The position numbers were made by a program, and so were the translations under genes. A model generated the notes under the pieces. The model was not told where the DNA came from. It did not search any database and saw only the letters and a program-made list of their open reading frames with translations. Positions 1 to 5,482 of a stretch of 5,781 nt of DNA are shown piece after piece. Source of the DNA: JBDTCS01 sp039923455 (GTDB lineage Bacteria > Bacteroidota > Ignavibacteria > Palsa-1295); the NCBI GenBank assembly GCA_039923455.1, contig JBDTCS010000016.1:1-5781 (forward strand), in the 5' to 3' direction. Position 1 is the first letter of the stretch. Every line of letters starts with the position of its first letter.

Positions 1-121
1 TGAAGCAGGCGCGCGATCATTCAAGATCGACGGCAAGGACTGGTCGAACGGAGTCTATTACGCAAGGCTCTCCACAAATCGCGGCTTAGTCCGAACGCTG
101 AAGCTGCAACATTTGCAATAA
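1..121 (+). CDS. C-terminal end of a secreted protein with a T9SS/FlgD-like sorting domain (5' truncated)
   Basis: Only the last 39 codons are present. The reading frame begins at base 2 and ends at TAA 119-121. The visible residues include 'DGKDWSNGVYYARL' followed by 'RTLKLQ' near the end. This is the final beta-hairpin of the C-terminal domain that targets FCB-group proteins to the type IX (Por) secretion route, or of the closely similar FlgD Ig-like fold: a 'dg..w.nGvYyarl' strand, a short turn, then a basic/hydrophobic last strand. The protein is therefore probably exported or surface-attached. Its catalytic or binding part lies outside the window, so no function can be given. It is followed 39 bases later by a strong terminator and faces clpC convergently. 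The frame and stop are clear; the family assignment rests on about 25 residues. Confidence 0.72.
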   Translation, partial: EAGARSFKIDGKDWSNGVYYARLSTNRGLVRTLKLQHLQ

Positions 122-160
122 CAAAACCATTGGAGTGGTAAGCTCAACGTAGAGCTAATA

Positions 161-191
161 AAAAAGGCCAGGCAAATAGCCTGGCCTTTTT
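161..191. terminator. Bidirectional rho-independent terminator between convergent genes
   Basis: AAAAAGGCCAGGC (161-173) and GCCTGGCCTTTTT (179-191) are perfect reverse complements around a 5-base loop (174-178). The GC-rich core is flanked by an A-tract on one side and a T-tract on the other. The RNA from either strand therefore forms a hairpin followed by a U-run. It sits 39 bases after the stop of the + strand gene and 25 bases beyond the clpC stop on the - strand, so it can end both transcripts. Confidence 0.93.
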
Positions 192-216
192 AATTTATTC
201 GGGGAGCGTTCACCGA

Positions 217-2799
217 TCAAACTGTCGGTGTTGCTTCTCCGTTTTCGATCGTGCCTGGTTTCTCTTCGTGATGCGCGGGCTCGGCTTGTGGCTTCATTCC
301 CGCTTCTTTCATCACGTCATCGAGTGATGCGGTCGGAGTCGGGACGACTTCGCCTTTCGCTTCGATTGTGAAGATCAGCTCGGCGCCATTTGCCGCGATA
401 TCGACTATGACGCGTGTGCCTTCCTTCACGGTGCCTTTGAGAATCTCCTCGGCAATCGGATCTTCGACATATTTCTGCATAGCACGACGCAACGGGCGTG
501 CACCATACTCTTTGTCGTACCCTTTATCGGCCAAGAATTCGAGCGACTTCTCGCTCAGCACTACATCGACGCCCATTTGTTCGACTCGACGCAAGAGTTT
601 CTTGAGCGAGATCTGAATGATCTGGACAATATCCTCTTTTGTGAGCTGACGGAACACGATCGTATCATCGATACGATTCAGGAATTCCGGATTGAACAAA
701 CGCTTCATCGATTCATCAATCTGTGCGCTCATCTTACCATGCTCGTCACCGGTCGAAGATTCTCCGAAGCCGATCTTCGCCTGCTTCTTAATATCCTTCG
801 TGCCGACGTTCGAAGTCATGATGATGATAGTGTTCTTGAAATCGACTTTGCGACCGAGCGAATCGGTCAGCACGCCATCATCCAGAACTTGCAACAAAAT
901 GTTGAACACATCCGGATGCGCTTTTTCGATTTCGTCCAAGAGCACTACCGAGTAAGGCTTGCGGCGCACTTTCTCTGTGAGCTGTCCGCCTTCTTCGTAG
1001 CCAACGTATCCCGGAGGCGCACCGACAAGTCTCGATACGCTGAACTTCTCCATGTACTCGGACATATCAATTCGGATGATCGCTTCGTCCGAATCAAAGA
1101 GATAGCGGGCGAGTGCCTTTGCAAGTTCAGTCTTTCCAACGCCCGTAGGTCCCAAGAAAATAAAGCTACCGATAGGACGTGCCGGATCTTTCAAGCCTGC
1201 ACGTGTGCGACGAATTGCCCGCGTAAGTTTTTCGATCGCTTCGTCTTGCCCGATCACGACACCACGAAGTGCGGTGAGCATGTTGAGCAACTTGAGGTTC
1301 TCGCTCTCGGCAACTTTGTTGACCGGAATACCCGTCATCATCGCGATAACGTCCGCCATATCATCTTCGGTAACGTTGAAGACTTGCGCACCGGCCTCGA
1401 GCTCCCATTCTTGTATGGCGAGTTCGAGCTCGTTCTGATGCTTCTTCTCCAGATCACGAAGTCGAGCAGCTTCTTCGAAGTTCTGCGTCTTGACAACGAG
1501 ATTCTTCTCTTGCTTTACGGCTTCGATTTTCTTCTCGAGTTCTTCAATGTTCTTCGGTGCATGTACGTTTTGTAAATGGACACGCGCACCGGCTTCATCG
1601 AGTACGTCGATAGCTTTGTCCGGCAAGAACCGGTCGGTGATATAACGATCCGAAAGACGAACCGCAGCATCGATCGACTTCTCCGAATAGAGCACACTGT
1701 GATGCTGCTCGTATTTCGGTTTGATATTCATCAAGATCTGAATCGTCTCATCAACCGATGGTGGTTCGACAAGGATCTTCTGAAAGCGGCGATCGAGTGC
1801 GCCATCTTTTTCGATGTACTGACGATACTCATCGAGCGTTGTTGCACCGATGCACTGAATGTCGCCACGTGCAAGCGCGGGCTTGAACATATTGCTCGCA
1901 TCCAGCGAACCCGAAGCACCGCCAGCACCAACGATCGTGTGCAGCTCATCGATGAACAGAATAACATCGCGAGCTTTTTCGAGCTCGTTCATCACGGCTT
2001 TCATGCGCTCTTCGAACTGTCCGCGATATTTTGTGCCGGCCACAAGCGCTGCAAGATCAAGCGTCACTACGCGCTTATCATAGAGAATGCGAGGTACCTT
2101 TTTTTGCACGATACGCAGAGCAAGTCCTTCGGCAATCGCCGTCTTACCAACGCCGGGCTCACCGATCAGAACCGGATTGTTCTTTTTTCTGCGCGAGAGC
2201 ACTTGCGAAAGTCGCTCGATTTCTTTTTCACGTCCGACAATCGGGTCGAGCTTATCATCGGCAGCGAGCTTGGTAAGATCGCGACCGAAATTGTCGAGCA
2301 CCGGTGTCTTTGTGCGTTCCGGCTTTTTCTCCTGCTGCACCTGCTTCGGTGGAGTAGAAGGGCGACCGGAAATAATATTATCCAGCTCAGCGCGCACACC
2401 ATCGTAGGTGACGTTGAACTGATTCAAAATTTGTGCAGCAATATTATCCTCGTCGCGCAAAAGCGAGAGCAGCAGATGCTCCGTACCAATCACGTCACTC
2501 TTGTAAAGCTTCGCTTCGAGATAGGTGATCTTCAGCACCTTCTCCGCTTGCTTCGTGAGTGGGATGTTGCCGATCGTGAGCGTTGCACCGCTCGAACGAA
2601 CGGTATCCTCGATGGCTTTTTTGATCTTGTAAAGATCTGCGCCAAGATTCCGAAGAATCTTAACTGCAATGCCTTCGCCTTCACGAATTATTCCGAGCAA
2701 TAGGTGCTCTGTTCCAATATAGTCGTGCCCCAAACGAATCGCCTCTTCTCGCGAAAGACGAATCACGTCCTGAACTCGATTCGAAAAATTTCCTTCCAT
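217..2799 (-). CDS. clpC: ATP-dependent Clp protease ATP-binding subunit ClpC (Hsp100 unfoldase)
   Basis: This cytosolic AAA+ unfoldase threads substrates into ClpP. The chosen start at 2799 gives 860 residues. A further in-frame ATG at 2868 would add 23 residues, but it has no Shine-Dalgarno sequence and precedes the conserved 'NFSNRVQDVIRLSREEA' start. The 2799 start has AGAGGAAG 4 bases upstream. Domains: two Clp_N repeats (about 5-66 and 81-141; paired 'IGTEHLLL' at 28 and 104); AAA D1 with Walker A GEPGVGKT 213-220, Walker B ending D284-E285, pore loop KYRG 257-260 and Arg fingers R337/R338; a middle domain with UVR-like 'NFEEAARLRDLEKK' at 440-453; AAA D2 with Walker A GPTGVGKT 550-557, D622-E623, pore loop GYVG 597-600 and sensor-2 GAR 766-768. 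An IGF tripeptide (676-678) in D2 is the expected ClpP-docking loop. The UVR segment, short middle domain and IGF point to ClpC rather than ClpB. A roughly 45-residue Pro/Glu-rich tail ends the protein. No clpP, ctsR or mcsAB is nearby. Confidence 0.97.
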   Translation of the reverse strand: MEGNFSNRVQDVIRLSREEAIRLGHDYIGTEHLLLGIIREGEGIAVKILRNLGADLYKIKKAIEDTVRSSGATLTIGNIPLTKQAEKVLKITYLEAKLYKSDVIGTEHLLLSLLRDEDNIAAQILNQFNVTYDGVRAELDNIISGRPSTPPKQVQQEKKPERTKTPVLDNFGRDLTKLAADDKLDPIVGREKEIERLSQVLSRRKKNNPVLIGEPGVGKTAIAEGLALRIVQKKVPRILYDKRVVTLDLAALVAGTKYRGQFEERMKAVMNELEKARDVILFIDELHTIVGAGGASGSLDASNMFKPALARGDIQCIGATTLDEYRQYIEKDGALDRRFQKILVEPPSVDETIQILMNIKPKYEQHHSVLYSEKSIDAAVRLSDRYITDRFLPDKAIDVLDEAGARVHLQNVHAPKNIEELEKKIEAVKQEKNLVVKTQNFEEAARLRDLEKKHQNELELAIQEWELEAGAQVFNVTEDDMADVIAMMTGIPVNKVAESENLKLLNMLTALRGVVIGQDEAIEKLTRAIRRTRAGLKDPARPIGSFIFLGPTGVGKTELAKALARYLFDSDEAIIRIDMSEYMEKFSVSRLVGAPPGYVGYEEGGQLTEKVRRKPYSVVLLDEIEKAHPDVFNILLQVLDDGVLTDSLGRKVDFKNTIIIMTSNVGTKDIKKQAKIGFGESSTGDEHGKMSAQIDESMKRLFNPEFLNRIDDTIVFRQLTKEDIVQIIQISLKKLLRRVEQMGVDVVLSEKSLEFLADKGYDKEYGARPLRRAMQKYVEDPIAEEILKGTVKEGTRVIVDIAANGAELIFTIEAKGEVVPTPTASLDDVMKEAGMKPQAEPAHHEEKPGTIENGEATPTV

Positions 2800-2803
2800 A
2801 GTG

Positions 2804-2811
2804 CTTCCTCT
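2804..2811 (-). promoter_or_regulatory. Ribosome binding site deciding the clpC start
   Basis: On the - strand AGAGGAAG lies 4 bases before the ATG at 2799. The alternative in-frame ATG at 2868 has only A/T-rich sequence before it. This supports the shorter, 860-residue ClpC beginning at the conserved N-terminal repeat. Confidence 0.75.
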
Positions 2812-2827
2812 TATATTCTCGTCAAAA

Positions 2828-2856
2828 GGTACCTGATACGTACCTCCCGATAGGAG
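2828..2856. repeat. Two adjoining short inverted repeats in the clpC leader
   Basis: GGTAC (2828-2832) and GTACC (2840-2844) form a 5-bp dyad around a 7-base spacer. CTCC (2844-2847) and GGAG (2853-2856) form a second dyad around CGATA; the two share base 2844. They lie 29 to 57 bases upstream of the clpC start codon, between the candidate promoter and the ribosome binding site. They could be an operator or small RNA hairpins. The arms are short, so chance is a real alternative. Confidence 0.35.
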
Positions 2857-2881
2857 ATAGAAATCCAATAAAAATTTTCAA
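2854..2881 (-). promoter_or_regulatory. Weak candidate promoter for clpC
   Basis: Reading the - strand, TTGAAA (2881-2876) is followed after 16 bases by TATCTC (2859-2854). The -35-like box is good, but the -10-like box matches TATAAT at only three positions. A TTTG/TA reading in the style of Bacteroidota promoters lands on the same TA. It would start RNA about 50 bases before the clpC ATG. No CIRCE element (TTAGCACTC dyad), CtsR heptad repeat or sigma-32-type -10 was found. Confidence 0.25.
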
Positions 2882-2966
2882 AGACAAACTTTCGGCCCGT
2901 TGCAGGTTTCTAGGATCGGGCCACCTTGCATGAAATTTAACAGTTCTGCCTGTAGCGAAGTTCGGA

Positions 2967-3009
2967 TTTGTCGTGGTTTGTCAGGCTCCATGACAGACGC
3001 TCTGACAAA
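2967..3009. promoter_or_regulatory. Cluster of TGTCA/TGACA half-sites, candidate regulator binding region
   Basis: TGTCA (2979-2983), TGACA (2991-2995) and TGACA (3003-3007) occur exactly 12 bases apart. The first two make a TGTCA-N7-TGACA dyad. The outer pair is part of a longer perfect inverted repeat, TTTGTCAG (2977-2984) with CTGACAAA (3002-3009), and the middle copy sits at its centre. A further TTTGTC lies at 2967-2972. The symmetry resembles an operator for a dimeric or oligomeric repressor or activator. The N7 spacing matches the TGTNA-N7-TNACA form of TnrA/GlnR sites, but those belong to Firmicutes and no regulator is encoded here, so none is named. Confidence 0.4.
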
Positions 3010-3108
3010 TTGGCCGACATCTTGTTTCGTTCGAGGCGCTTTGTCAACCCGTTCAAGCCTCGTGCCAATCGGACTACTTCAGATGCAATCTCCACACCTT
3101 GTACTACT

Positions 3109-3114
3109 TATAAT
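3109..3114 (+). promoter_or_regulatory. Perfect TATAAT hexamer, possible -10 box
   Basis: TATAAT occurs on the + strand about 295 bases upstream of the metallopeptidase start. No good -35 box is found 16-18 bases upstream, so it is a lone -10-like element. If used, it would give a leader of roughly 285 bases that contains the 20-codon ORF and the hairpins before the protease gene. Confidence 0.22.
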
Positions 3115-3213
3115 AACACGCAGGAGTTTCAGAAATTACACTCGAAGATGAATTATTACTGCTAATTCATGCTCACATTTTCTAAGGCAAAAGGTAAACT
3201 TCTTGAGGAGAGA

Positions 3214-3276
3214 ATGCATTTTGAGACTCGCAAGGTTTTCAACTCTATTTTCGTCTTAGTAAATGTGGATAACTAA
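3214..3276 (+). CDS. Possible 20-residue small ORF with a Shine-Dalgarno sequence
   Basis: ATG 3214 to TAA 3274-3276 encodes MHFETRKVFNSIFVLVNVDN. A GAGGAG (3205-3210) lies 3 bases before the ATG, a purine-rich site as good as the one before clpC though rather close. The peptide has a hydrophobic stretch (FNSIFVLVNV) after a charged start. I recognise no family. It lies in the intergenic region about 130 bases before the metallopeptidase gene. It could be a leader or small peptide, but 20 codons can be open by chance. Confidence 0.2.
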   Translation: MHFETRKVFNSIFVLVNVDN

Positions 3277-3325
3277 TCGGCCAAAAGGGTGTGACAATTC
3301 GGCGCAGTTGCGGTTAGATAGGAGA

Positions 3326-3370
3326 CTCGGCCACGCACTAAGCGTCAATGATTGTCCGAGAAAATTTCGG
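3326..3370 (+). promoter_or_regulatory. Mutually exclusive hairpins in the leader of the metallopeptidase gene
   Basis: CTCGG (3326-3330) can pair with CCGAG (3356-3360). The same CCGAG plus the next A can instead pair with TTTCGG (3365-3370; one G-T wobble, 3-base loop). A small ACGC/GCGT hairpin (3333-3336, 3342-3345) nests inside the first stem. The second stem covers the first two Gs of the GGGAG ribosome binding site at 3369-3373. The layout is that of a translation switch, but the stems are only 5-6 bp. Confidence 0.3.
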
Positions 3371-3379
3371 GAGTGCAAT

Positions 3380-3406
3380 ATGTTTGATTTCTTTTTCCGG
3401 GACTGA
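3380..3406 (+). CDS. Possible 8-codon Phe-rich leader ORF abutting the metallopeptidase start
   Basis: ATG 3380 to TGA 3404-3406 encodes MFDFFFRD, with Phe at four of eight positions. It is preceded by GGGAG (3369-3373) at a 6-base spacing, a better ribosome binding site than anything directly before the protease start. Its TGA is immediately followed by the ATG at 3407, an arrangement expected for translational coupling, where ribosomes ending on the leader restart on the protease gene. There is no room for a terminator between them, so classical transcription attenuation is unlikely. An ORF this short can arise by chance. Confidence 0.3.
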   Translation: MFDFFFRD

Positions 3407-5065
3407 ATGATTCGTAGATACCTGCTCGGGCTTCTCGTCGGAATGCTGACCTGCACAACTGTTGCTCAAGCGCAGAAGCTCACTTCCCTGGCTGCAGAAA
3501 GTAAAACGGCGAGTGAATTCTTTGCGAGGATTCAATCTGCCGGTGCTGTATCACGAGCTGATTCCGTGCTCGCAACTATGGCAGTCGCAACCGGTCGAGC
3601 GAGAGATTTGAGTCATCAGATTCCGCATTCGCCAAAATGCCTGACCGATCTTGCAGAAGAAGCAGCCTCTATCTCAACACACGAAGCGCTCTCAGTTGGC
3701 AGAGAGATTCTCAGCGAGCCAACGAGTCAGTTCACGATGCTCTCGCAATCGGGTAGGTTCACAATCTATTATGATACTTCGGGTGCGCAGGCGTGTACGC
3801 AAGATTACGCGGATCATGTCGCGCAATTCGCTGACTCGGCGTATGATCTGGAGATCGCCAAGCTCGGCTATCCAAAACCGGCTTTTACAAATGGTGACTC
3901 GACTTGGCATATACACGTCCGTGATTTGCAAAACGGTTATGGACTTACGCAGCCGACGGATCAGCTTGGTTTTTCCATCACGGGCTTAACGCTCGTGCGC
4001 TCCTATATCGTGATGGATAATGATTTCAGCGAGTCGATCTATCACACACACGGATTGGACGCAGCAAGAATCACAATCTTCCACGAGTTTCATCACGTCA
4101 TTCAGTTTGCTGACTATGGTTATGACGTTCAGTTCAGACGCGATGCATATTTTCAGGAGATGACGAGCGTCTGGATGGAAACGCGCAGCTCTCCAGATAT
4201 TCTTGACTACGTTCAATATATGCCGGCATATTTGCTGTCGATAAATCAGTCGATCAGTGCCGATCAAAGTTTCGGCTATGGTGAGGCGGTATGGTTGCAG
4301 TTTTTACAGAAGCGGTACAGCGACGACATCATAAAAGATATTTGGCAGCGAAGGAGCGCTTCGATAGAGGATCCACTCTTCGCAACCCAAGATGCGCTCG
4401 CCGCGAGAGGATCATCGTTCTGTTCGGACTACAAACGGTTCGGTACCGCGCTCTTTTTTACCGGACGAAGATTCAAAGGTGAGAGTATTTTTCCGAACGC
4501 GCAATATTTTCTCATCGACTCACTGCACACGCAACTCACAAAACCCAAGTTGCCAACTGATATCAGCAATGGAGCTGTTGTCGCGTCACTGAATTATATC
4601 TATACAGGTTTTGGTCACGATACCGTCGTTGTTGTATCTGCTCGAGATACAGATCGCACGGTGATCTCGAGTGGGTCGATCGAAATTGATGGGCTCAATT
4701 CGTATGTTGCCGTCTATCAATCGCAGAGCTCATTCTGTGATACTATCGCTGGTTATAGTCCAACGAATGCGACTGTCTTTCCTCAACCATTTATTGTGCA
4801 TTCCACCGGTGCAGATTCGGTTTACATTCTTGCGCAGCCTGGAGGTAAGCCACCGGTGAATACACAGGTCGATATTTTTGCGCTTGATATGTCGTTCGTA
4901 GCGCACATCGAAAATAATCTTCGCAGACAAACCGATAGCTATTACGCCGTCTGGAATGGGCGCGATGAGATCGGACGACTTGTTCCGAGCGGCGTATATT
5001 TCTTTCGCGTCGAGCGTGATGGCACGACGACAGAAGGGAAGATCATGGTCGTTCGAAAACTGTAA
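3407..5065 (+). CDS. Secreted zinc metallopeptidase (HEXXH) with C-terminal T9SS/FlgD-like sorting domain
   Basis: The protein has 552 residues. A Sec signal peptide is visible (MIRR, hydrophobic core 5-19, likely cleavage after AQA at 22). After a helical, Ala-rich propeptide-like stretch (about 23-105), the segment 'SGRFTIYYDTSGA' (115-127) starts the catalytic region. HEFHH at 226-230 is the zinc motif: H226 and H230 as ligands and E227 as the catalytic base. E251 in 'FQEMTSVWME', 20 residues after H230, is the likely third ligand, a gluzincin-like spacing. The layout resembles the 'MXAN_6640 family putative metalloprotease' group. Residues about 385-490 look beta-rich. The C-terminus (about 495-552), 'YAVWNGRDEIGRLVPSGVYFFR' in outline and ending in KIMVVRKL, is a FlgD-like/type IX sorting domain. 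The product is therefore probably secreted or held at the cell surface. Substrate is unknown. Translation may be coupled to a short upstream ORF. Confidence 0.88.
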   Translation: MIRRYLLGLLVGMLTCTTVAQAQKLTSLAAESKTASEFFARIQSAGAVSRADSVLATMAVATGRARDLSHQIPHSPKCLTDLAEEAASISTHEALSVGREILSEPTSQFTMLSQSGRFTIYYDTSGAQACTQDYADHVAQFADSAYDLEIAKLGYPKPAFTNGDSTWHIHVRDLQNGYGLTQPTDQLGFSITGLTLVRSYIVMDNDFSESIYHTHGLDAARITIFHEFHHVIQFADYGYDVQFRRDAYFQEMTSVWMETRSSPDILDYVQYMPAYLLSINQSISADQSFGYGEAVWLQFLQKRYSDDIIKDIWQRRSASIEDPLFATQDALAARGSSFCSDYKRFGTALFFTGRRFKGESIFPNAQYFLIDSLHTQLTKPKLPTDISNGAVVASLNYIYTGFGHDTVVVVSARDTDRTVISSGSIEIDGLNSYVAVYQSQSSFCDTIAGYSPTNATVFPQPFIVHSTGADSVYILAQPGGKPPVNTQVDIFALDMSFVAHIENNLRRQTDSYYAVWNGRDEIGRLVPSGVYFFRVERDGTTTEGKIMVVRKL

Positions 5066-5078
5066 CGTGCTATTTTCC

Positions 5079-5139
5079 GCTTAGCACTAACGGGGTCCTT
5101 CCTTCTGACCAAAGCTTTTGCTTTTTCGTTAGGCTAAGC
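5079..5139. repeat. Branched inverted repeat just after the metallopeptidase gene (possible terminator or structured RNA)
   Basis: GCTTAGCACTAACG (5079-5092) pairs with CGTTAGGCTAAGC (5127-5139) along its whole length apart from one bulged A. The 34-base loop holds two further small hairpins: GGTC/GACC (5094-5097, 5107-5110) and AAAGC/GCTTT (5111-5115, 5120-5124), the last running into a T5 stretch. The element begins 14 bases after the protease stop codon. It may act as that gene's terminator or 3' stabiliser, though it lacks a T-tract after the outer stem. It is not a tRNA, and no transposase accompanies it. Confidence 0.55.
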
Positions 5140-5389
5140 TTGTCTTTGATCCGAATGCGAAGATCATATTTTATTCCTAAACAACCGGAAGAAATTTATA
5201 CGCTAATTCATTCTCTGCAAAATCAGATACTGCGTCGGGCACGTTCTATCGCAAATATTTAGATTTTGGATGGAAAATTGCATACTTCAATACCGAAAGC
5301 TGAAATTCTGAGTATGAAAATGTGTCTTTAGTTATAGAAATCGGGTGCAGCTTCACTTAGTCAGTCCTTAACAGCGGTTCAAAAAATCA

Positions 5390-5411
5390 TTGTCAGAAAG
5401 AATCTTGTCAG
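5390..5411 (+). promoter_or_regulatory. TTGTCAG direct repeat upstream of the Rieske gene
   Basis: TTGTCAG occurs at 5390-5396 and 5405-5411, 15 bases apart start to start, 72-93 bases before the Rieske start codon. A related TTAGTCAG lies at 5357-5364. The same heptamer forms the arms of the dyad at 2977-3009 in the other intergenic region. A shared regulator is conceivable; the sequence alone cannot show it. Confidence 0.28.
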
Positions 5412-5482
5412 TTTTTGATGGTAACGGCTCTTCACATTTTGTTTGCTAGAACGCCAAAGCGAAATTTAATTCGATTTTATCT

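Larger units (their letters stand above)
2800..3406. other. Divergent intergenic region, mostly non-coding
   Basis: About 600 bases separate the clpC start from the start of the metallopeptidase gene. Open frames of 60-80 codons here (for example + strand 2900-3165) have no ribosome binding site, have unnatural composition and resemble nothing I recognise, so I treat the region as non-coding. It holds, in order: the clpC leader dyads; an inverted repeat GGCCCG/CGGGCC (2894-2899 and 2917-2922, 17-base loop); the TGTCA/TGACA cluster at 2967-3009; one more TTTGTCA at 3040-3046; a TATAAT hexamer at 3109-3114; a possible 20-codon ORF; and a structured leader with an 8-codon ORF before the protease gene. 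Confidence 0.6.
5066..5482. other. Intergenic region between protease and Rieske genes
   Basis: About 415 bases, A/T-rich in the second half. Apart from the branched inverted repeat (5079-5139) and the TTGTCAG pair (5390-5411), I see no gene. A 35-codon open frame from ATG 5155 to TAG 5260-5262 (starting MRRSYFIPKQPEEIYTL) has no ribosome binding site and no recognisable family, so it is noted but not called. No convincing -35/-10 pair was found before the Rieske gene. Confidence 0.5.

Noticed and set aside
577..2703. Two long + strand open frames (332 and 375 codons, same frame, split by one TAA at 1573-1575) antisense to clpC
   Set aside because: They lie in exact codon-to-anticodon register with clpC. 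Openness there only requires that clpC rarely uses TTA, CTA or TCA codons. The translations show no recognisable domain, while the - strand gives a complete ClpC.
2800..2868. N-terminal extension of ClpC by 23 residues from the ATG at 2868
   Set aside because: There is no ribosome binding site before 2868, and ClpC proteins begin close to the first Clp_N repeat. The ATG at 2799 has AGAGGAAG just upstream.
2900..3165. + strand frames of 83 and 65 codons in the clpC-protease intergenic region
   Set aside because: They have no ribosome binding site and a Ser/Arg/Thr-rich random-looking composition, and they overlap the dyad cluster. They look like chance open frames.
5080..5092. TTAGCAC-containing sequence that resembles one arm of a CIRCE (HrcA) element
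   Set aside because: CIRCE needs TTAGCACTC-N9-GAGTGCTAA. Here the partner arm is GTTAGGCTAAG with a 34-base spacer, and the site lies downstream of a gene, so it is a hairpin and not an HrcA operator.
3161..5211. Repeated 10-mer GCTAATTCAT at 3161-3170 and 5202-5211, each about 250-280 bases upstream of a gene
   Set aside because: Several matching 10-mer pairs are expected by chance in a window of this size, and the similarity does not extend on either side.
5155..5262. 35-codon ORF starting MRRSYFIPKQPEEIYTL after the protease gene
   Set aside because: The residue mix is plausible, but there is no ribosome binding site and no family match. It lies between a structured repeat and A/T-rich DNA, which is not enough to call a gene.
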